Assembly (NCBI GenBank): GCA_023434205.1
Contig: JAEYTB010000206.1
Span: 1 to 34,699 of the forward strand
Direction of reading: 5' to 3'
Length of the DNA: 34,699 nt
Source: Planctomycetota bacterium
GTDB taxonomy: Bacteria; Planctomycetota; Phycisphaerae; Phycisphaerales; UBA1924
Part shown: one piece after another, positions 29,824 through 34,699 of the stretch
How positions within the stretch are numbered: position 1 is the stretch's first letter
Layout: every line of letters begins with the position of its first letter
Notes under the pieces: model-generated
Seen by the model: the letters and a program-made list of their open reading frames with translations, nothing else
Databases searched by the model: none
Told to the model about the DNA's origin: nothing
Translations under genes and position numbers: made by a program

Positions 29824-31085
29824 GCCGCGGAGACCGCCGGCTCTGCGCGCGGGGCCGGCACGGGCGTCGCCGCCATCGTCAGCGTTTCGGCGAAGGCCGG
29901 CTCGGCGCTGTGGCCCGCGACCCGCTCGCGCTGCGTCCGGTCCACGGCGATGACGACGCCCAGCGACAGGGAGGTCAGGATCCAGCCCGTGCCGCCGTAG
30001 GAGAGCAGGGGGAGCGCGATGCCTTTGGTGGGGGCCATGCCCGTCACCACCAGCAGGTTCATCACCGCCTGCATGCCCACCGTCGAGACGACCCCGAGCA
30101 CGACGAGCCGCAGGATCGGGTTGTGCTCACGGCGCATGACCGCGAAGCCCGTCCACACGATGGTCGCGAACAGCGACATGACCAGCGCGGCTCCCGCGAT
30201 GCCCAGTTCCTCGCAGATGACCGCGAAGATGAAGTCCGTGCGGTCCTCGGGCAGGTAGCCGAACTTCTGCAGACCGTGGCCCAGCCCGCGCCCGAAGCCC
30301 CCGCCGTTGGCGATCGCCAGCAGCGACTGGATGGTGTGGTAGCCGATGCCCTTGGGGTCGGCGTAGGGGTCGAGGAAGGCGAGGATCCGCTTCACGCGGT
30401 AGGGGCTGGTGAAGATCGCCACCGCGATCAGGCCCAGGCCGACGGGCACCGCCATCGCGAAGTACCGCAGGCGCGCCCCGCTGGCCAGCAGCATGACGCA
30501 GGCGACCGCGACGATCAGCACGCCCGTGCCCAGGTCCTCGACCACGATCAGCCCCGCGACGACGCCCAGGCTGACAAGGGCCGGGACCAGGCCGCGCCAA
30601 AACTCGTGGATCACCGCCGCGCGCGAGGCCCCATACAGGGCCACCAGCGCGACCATGCCCCACTTGGCGATCTCGCTGGGCTGCACGGACAGGCCGCCGA
30701 TCTCGATCCAGCGGCGCGAGCCGTTCATCTCACGCGAGAGGCCGGGGATGTAGACCAGCAGGCAGACCGAGATCAGGCACAGGCATCCGAGCACCACCAT
30801 CTTCAGAGCGGGCCCCTCGCCCTGGTCGGCCCACGCCGCCAGGCGCCGCACGGGCAGGAACGCCGCGACACCCATCGCCAGCACCGCCAGGCCCATGTAG
30901 ATCGTGGCACGCGAGAAAAGGATCGACGTCACCGGCATGGGCGCGGCGGCGGCCCCGGGGTCGGAGACCCCCTGAATCCGCATGTCGGCGGAGCTCACCA
31001 TCAGCACCCCGATGGTGAGGAGCCCCAGCACACACAACGCGATGGTCTGCCCGGCGCGCATCAGCCGGGGTGTATCGGCCACCAC
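29820..31085 (-). CDS. ftsW: SEDS-family cell-division peptidoglycan glycosyltransferase
   Basis: 421 aa from a GTG at 31085 with AAAGGG upstream; an ATG at residue 9 is the alternative. About ten membrane helices are present. SEDS signatures: NGSRRWIEIGGLSVQPSEIAK region (about 120-140, shown in part), EDLGTG, YLPEDRTDFIFAVICEELG and PTKGIALPLLSYGGTG near the C-terminus. FtsW polymerises glycan from lipid II together with a class B penicillin-binding protein at the septum. Its coupling to murG argues for FtsW over RodA. A Pro/Ala-rich cytoplasmic tail of about 30 residues follows the last helix. Confidence 0.93.
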   Translation of the reverse strand: MVADTPRLMRAGQTIALCVLGLLTIGVLMVSSADMRIQGVSDPGAAAAPMPVTSILFSRATIYMGLAVLAMGVAAFLPVRRLAAWADQGEGPALKMVVLGCLCLISVCLLVYIPGLSREMNGSRRWIEIGGLSVQPSEIAKWGMVALVALYGASRAAVIHEFWRGLVPALVSLGVVAGLIVVEDLGTGVLIVAVACVMLLASGARLRYFAMAVPVGLGLIAVAIFTSPYRVKRILAFLDPYADPKGIGYHTIQSLLAIANGGGFGRGLGHGLQKFGYLPEDRTDFIFAVICEELGIAGAALVMSLFATIVWTGFAVMRREHNPILRLVVLGVVSTVGMQAVMNLLVVTGMAPTKGIALPLLSYGGTGWILTSLSLGVVIAVDRTQRERVAGHSAEPAFAETLTMAATPVPAPRAEPAVSAA

Positions 31086-31115
31086 GCCCTTTGGCGTTCA
31101 ATACGGCGGCCGGGG

Positions 31116-31769
31116 TCAGTACAGCAGGGTGCTGGTCAGCACCGTCACGCTGCTGGGCATGTAGGCCACCGCCTGGCTGCTGATGCACATGGCGTCGCTG
31201 CCGCAGTGGCCCGCGTCCTCCCGCACCGCCGCGGCGAGGAGCTCGGCCTCCGCCGCGGTCGTGGGCAGCATGTCCTTGGGCCCCTGCATCGCGATCACCA
31301 GCACCTGGCGCGGGTTGTCGTGGCAGGCATTGGCCAACGCCCGGCGGAGGATCTCAGACTGCCCGACCTCGCTCAGCCGACCGTCAAAGTCCGCGGCGTT
31401 GATCTGGATGCACGAGCAACGCTCATCCGCATCCCGGAACACCGCCATGATGACCGAGCCGATTTCGGGCTCTGCGTTGGCGACGTGAACGACCTCAGGA
31501 GAGACCGGGGCCACGACGGGTGGCACCTCGGGCTGATTGACCGCCACCGGCTGGGGCTGGGACGGGGCGGGCTTCATCCACGTGAGCGCGGCGAAGCCCA
31601 GGCACGCCGCGGCGGCGAGGCTGACGATCCCGGCGACGGCGGTGCGCACGCGGGTCGCCGTGTCAGAGCGGTCGGGCTTGGCCCACGTAAACCGCAGCGG
31701 GGCGGGCTCTTCGAGCCGTTCCGCCTCGGTCGCCATCCGGATGAGTGCTGAGAGGTCCTTATCGTTCAT
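31116..31769 (-). CDS. One-pass membrane protein next to ECF sigma, putative anti-sigma factor
   Basis: 217 aa; the ATG at 31769 has AGGGTGG upstream. A short acidic N-terminal part (MNDKDLSALIRMATEAERLE, cytoplasmic) is followed by a membrane helix (about 47-66), a proline-rich linker and an extracytoplasmic domain. That domain has cysteines at CSCI, ACHD, GHCG and AMCI, which could form disulfides. Position 35 nt after the sigma gene and the topology suggest an anti-sigma factor that senses the envelope. No standard anti-sigma domain or zinc motif is visible. ftsW starts 30 nt downstream on the same strand. Confidence 0.65.
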   Translation of the reverse strand: MNDKDLSALIRMATEAERLEEPAPLRFTWAKPDRSDTATRVRTAVAGIVSLAAAACLGFAALTWMKPAPSQPQPVAVNQPEVPPVVAPVSPEVVHVANAEPEIGSVIMAVFRDADERCSCIQINAADFDGRLSEVGQSEILRRALANACHDNPRQVLVIAMQGPKDMLPTTAAEAELLAAAVREDAGHCGSDAMCISSQAVAYMPSSVTVLTSTLLY

Positions 31770-31804
31770 AAGCCGCCACCCTTCGAGGGGCCACGCCCAC
31801 CCTC

Positions 31805-32491
31805 TTATTCCCCGCCGGGCTCGGGCTGGCCGGGCAAATCCGCGCGGTGGCCGAGCTTTTCGAGGTACCGCTTCAGCTTGTCGTAAGCCGCCTGCTTGCG
31901 GGTGTTTGCGGTGCTCGCCGCCACGCCCAGCCGCTTGGCGAGGTCGCGGTCTGTCACCCCGCTGGTGGTGGCCCGCAGGATCCAGCGTTCTTCCTCGGAA
32001 AGTCCGCAGTCGTTCTCGTTGTTGAGGCATTCGCGGACTGTCTGGATAAGCTCCGCGAGCTTGGTCTGGGCGGCGGGGTCCTCAGAGAGGCCCAGGCTAG
32101 CCATGCCCGGTGCCGCGGCGTCGAGGTGGGCGTTGGCCCGGCCCGTGCTCCGCATGTGCTGGAGCCAGACCCGATAACCCACGGCGTAAATAAACGTTGA
32201 GATCGCCGCGCGACCGGGGTCGTACTTCCCGGCCTCCAGGGCCTGCCACACGGCGACCCAGGTCTTCTGGCAGAAGTCGTCGGCGAGTTCCGACCGGCCG
32301 CCCGTCCTCTCCATGAACAGGCGGTGCAGGCCGCCACCCAGCCGCTGGTGCAACGCCGCGAAAGCCTCCTGATCCCCCTGGGCCGCACGCTGGGTCAGGT
32401 GCTGGAGCGACTGGTCGCGCTTGGGCAGCGAAGACGGCAGGGCCAGGGGCTTGGGAGCGTCGTCCGGCATTGGGAGTGCGAGTGCTGACAT
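31805..32491 (-). CDS. ECF-type RNA polymerase sigma factor
   Basis: 228 aa, ATG start. A leader of about 25 residues rich in Pro/Leu precedes region 2 (about 35-105: AFAALHQRLGGGLHRLFMER, ADDFCQKTWVAVWQAL, ISTFIYAVGYRVWLQHMRS). Region 4 (about 155-215) has EEERWILRATTSGVTDRDLAKRL and the helix-turn-helix ASTANTRKQAAYDKLKRYL. It differs clearly from the sigma factor at 21741-22298, so the two respond to different signals. It heads a leftward gene train into ftsW and murG and may link an envelope signal to wall synthesis. Confidence 0.9.
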   Translation of the reverse strand: MSALALPMPDDAPKPLALPSSLPKRDQSLQHLTQRAAQGDQEAFAALHQRLGGGLHRLFMERTGGRSELADDFCQKTWVAVWQALEAGKYDPGRAAISTFIYAVGYRVWLQHMRSTGRANAHLDAAAPGMASLGLSEDPAAQTKLAELIQTVRECLNNENDCGLSEEERWILRATTSGVTDRDLAKRLGVAASTANTRKQAAYDKLKRYLEKLGHRADLPGQPEPGGE

Positions 32492-32563
32492 GCCGGGGGG
32501 CTGTCCGGCGGAACGCCGCGACGCCCCGGGTTGTTGCCCGGCGCGTCCTGCGCGCTCGCGGTC

Positions 32564-32569
32564 ATTCTA
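32564..32569 (-). promoter_or_regulatory. Possible -10 box upstream of the sigma gene
   Basis: TAGAAT on the minus strand matches the -10 consensus at 5 of 6 positions, about 72 nt before the start codon. No good -35 box is at the right distance, so it may be chance. Confidence 0.22.
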
Positions 32570-32620
32570 AGGAGCGGCACTCGAGGGGGGGCATGGGGAT
32601 TGCTGTTACCGGCCCCCGGC

Positions 32621-34699
32621 TCAGGGGCAGTCACACTCCCCGGGCGAGCCCGCCAGAGCACTGAAGAACGCCTCGATGTCCGCGTCTGTTCCGGTGTCGC
32701 CGTCGCAGTCATAGTCGGCCCCGATCCCGGTCCCGCCCGCGCAGGCCCCGCAGTTGCCCGCAAAGCACGCGAAGAAACACTCGATGTCCGCGTCCGTCGC
32801 CAGGTCGCCGTCGCCATCGATGTCGGTGCAGTGCGCGTCCGCGCTCCCTTCCCCGAACAGGAAGAAGTGGTACTTGAACGGCTGTACCACCGGCGGCGTG
32901 GTCGTCAGCAACTGCCCGCACACCAGCCCCGTGTCGCTCACATCATGCTCGATCACGTAGCGTCCTGCGGTGAGCGTGTGGTTTGTGACACCCCGCACGA
33001 TCAGCGACCGCCTATCCACCGTCAGCGCGAGCTGCCCCGACAGGTCGCTCCCCGTTGTCCGCCCCCACGCGTCCGCGGCGTACAGCCGCAGCTTCGACCC
33101 CGTCACCAGCGACACCGGCCCATAGAACCTAAGCACAATCCCGTCACCCGTGCTTGCGAACAGTGCCGACGACACTCCCGGCACAAACCCGCATGGCACC
33201 ACCTCGCACGGGCTGTTCGGTTCGCAGTCCTGAGGCATGAGCGCGAAGGAGGCAAGACCGATCGCCCCGCCGCCTGTCGCCAGGCTTCCGGCGGTGTACT
33301 CTGGACCGACGCGGTCCGCGTCGGCTCTTCCGGTATTCGTGCTGTACACCTTGGGACCAACCGGTGGGGGGTTCGCAGGGTCCCCCGTTCCAACGAGAAC
33401 ATCGCCGCGCCACTTGCTCACATCAGTGCCCGCCGCCGTGCGGGCCGCGTCCAAGATGATCTGCCCCTCAAGGCCGAACTCCTGCTGGATGCGGATTCGG
33501 CCGAATGCAGCGGCACCAATCACGTTGGTCACGGTTGCATTATCCTCCACCGCAGGCCACACCTGCCGCGGCGAAGCCTCTGACCCCGAGCTGTAGCCGA
33601 AGATCACGTTCGGATCATCCACTTCCGCGTGGCAGGGCGACACCTCCGCAAGCGCGTCATCGAAGTCTCCGAACCTGCCGCCGATCCGGATCGTCTGGGA
33701 AGGACCGAGCACCGGCAGGTGAATCTCCCCAAGCATGTCGTTCAGCACGTTGATCGAGGCCGCGTCGCTCACCCACAGGTCAGCCAACGGGCCCATGCAG
33801 CCGATCTGAACCTGCCCGATCGACGCATAATCGTCGTTGATGTCATTCGGGTTCGCCGAGTTCAGGCGGCCCGACCAGACGACGCCGTTGTCGAAGTTCT
33901 CAACCGACAGGGAGACAATCTGCGGCGACTCAACCCTTGCACGCGCGCCCTTGTTGGGCGTGCTGCCGGGGACCATAAGCGTGTACGACATGGCCTTGAG
34001 GCTGACGTTCCCGATGGCCGTGTTGGCGCGGATGAGGCTGTCAATGTCGCCGCCGTCCTGGGCCTCGCCGAGGTACCACACTTCCCGGTCGTTGCCCTCA
34101 AATGGTGGGTCGATCGTTGCGCTGTTGTTCACGGTCGCGCACAGCCCCGGCCCGTAGCCCGGGCTCGGGCCAAGCTGGAAATCCGTCCCAAAGCCGACCT
34201 CGATGCTGCTCATCGTTGCGTCCAGATCGGTAGTCCCCACGGCGACCACCGCGCCCTTGAGCATCTGCCCCACCGTGATCGCGCCCTGGAACGAACGCGC
34301 GATCATGTCCGCATAGGTGTAGTTGTACTTCACGTCGATGTCTGCGTGACAGTGGCCGCCGATGAAGATGCCCTGACGTCCGCTCCCCCGAGAGTACTTG
34401 CCGGAGAATTCGCCGGCCGGCCGGTTTCGGCCGTCGACGTCGAACAGTTCGATCGATCCATAAAAATCCCCCTCCGTTTCGAGTAGGTAGACGCTCGCGT
34501 CGTTTGGAATCGGATCCACTTCGCGCATTTGGTTGCGAACCGTCGCCGCGATGTCCGCGAAAACGGGGCGAGACAGAACGTCCGAGTCACGGTCGTTGTT
34601 ACTCGCGTTGTCCGTGCGATAGTCACGGACGCTGATCTTCCGGATTCGCACCCCCGCTCGGATCGACGACCGTTCCGACTCGCTCGCCCCGATCTGTCC
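32621..34699 (-). CDS. Large secreted protein with two C-terminal dockerin-like repeats, 5' end outside window
   Basis: The frame is open to the right edge, so at least 692 residues are seen and the start and any signal peptide lie outside. The visible part is beta-rich and low in charge clusters, like an extracellular adhesin or repeat protein; no enzyme motif was recognised. Two glycine/alanine-rich beta segments (around GATAFGRI-like and LASFALMPQDCEPNSPCE regions) precede the end. The last 69 residues hold two calcium-loop units, DIDGDGDLATDADIECFF and DCDGDTGTDADIEAFF, each followed by LAG/FAG and cysteines. Such tails are common on secreted planctomycete proteins. The gene ends 129 nt before the sigma gene and is probably a separate unit. 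Confidence 0.8.
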   Translation of the reverse strand, partial: GQIGASESERSSIRAGVRIRKISVRDYRTDNASNNDRDSDVLSRPVFADIAATVRNQMREVDPIPNDASVYLLETEGDFYGSIELFDVDGRNRPAGEFSGKYSRGSGRQGIFIGGHCHADIDVKYNYTYADMIARSFQGAITVGQMLKGAVVAVGTTDLDATMSSIEVGFGTDFQLGPSPGYGPGLCATVNNSATIDPPFEGNDREVWYLGEAQDGGDIDSLIRANTAIGNVSLKAMSYTLMVPGSTPNKGARARVESPQIVSLSVENFDNGVVWSGRLNSANPNDINDDYASIGQVQIGCMGPLADLWVSDAASINVLNDMLGEIHLPVLGPSQTIRIGGRFGDFDDALAEVSPCHAEVDDPNVIFGYSSGSEASPRQVWPAVEDNATVTNVIGAAAFGRIRIQQEFGLEGQIILDAARTAAGTDVSKWRGDVLVGTGDPANPPPVGPKVYSTNTGRADADRVGPEYTAGSLATGGGAIGLASFALMPQDCEPNSPCEVVPCGFVPGVSSALFASTGDGIVLRFYGPVSLVTGSKLRLYAADAWGRTTGSDLSGQLALTVDRRSLIVRGVTNHTLTAGRYVIEHDVSDTGLVCGQLLTTTPPVVQPFKYHFFLFGEGSADAHCTDIDGDGDLATDADIECFFACFAGNCGACAGGTGIGADYDCDGDTGTDADIEAFFSALAGSPGECDCP
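32624..32830 (-). repeat. Pair of dockerin-like coding repeats
   Basis: Two DNA segments of about 45 bp, near 32666-32710 and 32770-32818, are similar direct repeats. They encode the DxDGD..TDADIExFF units at the C-terminus of the secreted protein. The DNA similarity suggests recent duplication or gene conversion between the two calcium loops. Confidence 0.6.

Noticed and set aside
1..34699. tRNA or rRNA genes, insertion sequences, attachment sites
   Set aside because: No cloverleaf-like segment, rRNA core sequence, transposase or integrase motif was seen. A covariance-model scan would be needed to exclude small RNAs.

Overview
The window is GC-rich DNA from what looks like a planctomycete, most likely class Phycisphaerae. 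This is inferred from gene content, not from a marker gene. The supporting features are a secreted protein with paired dockerin-like D-x-DGD repeats, a PEP-CTERM-like tail, C-terminal CPxCG zinc ribbons, a membrane protein fused to a spermidine-synthase domain, multiple SPFH (HflK/HflC-like) proteins, and extracytoplasmic-function (ECF) sigma factors with adjacent one-pass membrane proteins. No rRNA, tRNA, CRISPR array, transposase or phage gene was seen.

Left third (1-13.2 kb). After a mosaic of inverted repeats (about 150-380) comes a leftward cluster. In transcription order it runs: a multi-pass SPFH protein, an HflC-like protein, an HflK-like protein, an ABC ATPase, an ABC-2-type permease with a large extracytoplasmic domain, and a 663-aa membrane-anchored protein of unknown function. 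A 193-aa zinc-ribbon membrane protein lies further downstream. A second permease and a 78-aa one-pass protein are divergent from the cluster. The likely theme is membrane-protein quality control or membrane organisation linked to an ABC exporter. Several gaps between these genes hold short-period degenerate repeats.

Middle (13.2-18.4 kb). This part holds a secreted pyroglutamyl-peptidase-like protein with serine in place of the catalytic cysteine, a secreted papain-fold-like protein, and a divergent double-zinc-ribbon membrane protein with a possible leaderless promoter. A small unknown protein and a one-protein signalling module (HDOD-GGDEF-REC) follow.

18.5-23.1 kb: the most novel-looking unit. 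Six rightward genes are packed with 4-bp start/stop overlaps or a 1-nt gap. They are three tandem paralogous exported proteins of an unrecognised family, an ECF sigma factor, a small one-pass membrane protein (candidate anti-sigma) and a DUF3592-like membrane protein.

23.1-26.4 kb. A BFD-type [2Fe-2S] protein and a HAD phosphatase run leftward. They are divergent, across only 24 nt, from a membrane-fused spermidine-synthase-like protein.

26.4-32.5 kb. A leftward nine-gene train runs ECF sigma, putative anti-sigma, ftsW, murG, two back-to-back DUF433/DUF5615 toxin-antitoxin-like modules, then aroC. It joins cell-wall synthesis, envelope sensing and a doubled toxin-antitoxin locus, with aroC translationally coupled to the last toxin-like gene.

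Right edge (32.6-34.7 kb). The C-terminal part of a large secreted protein ends in two dockerin-like repeats; its N-terminus lies outside the window.
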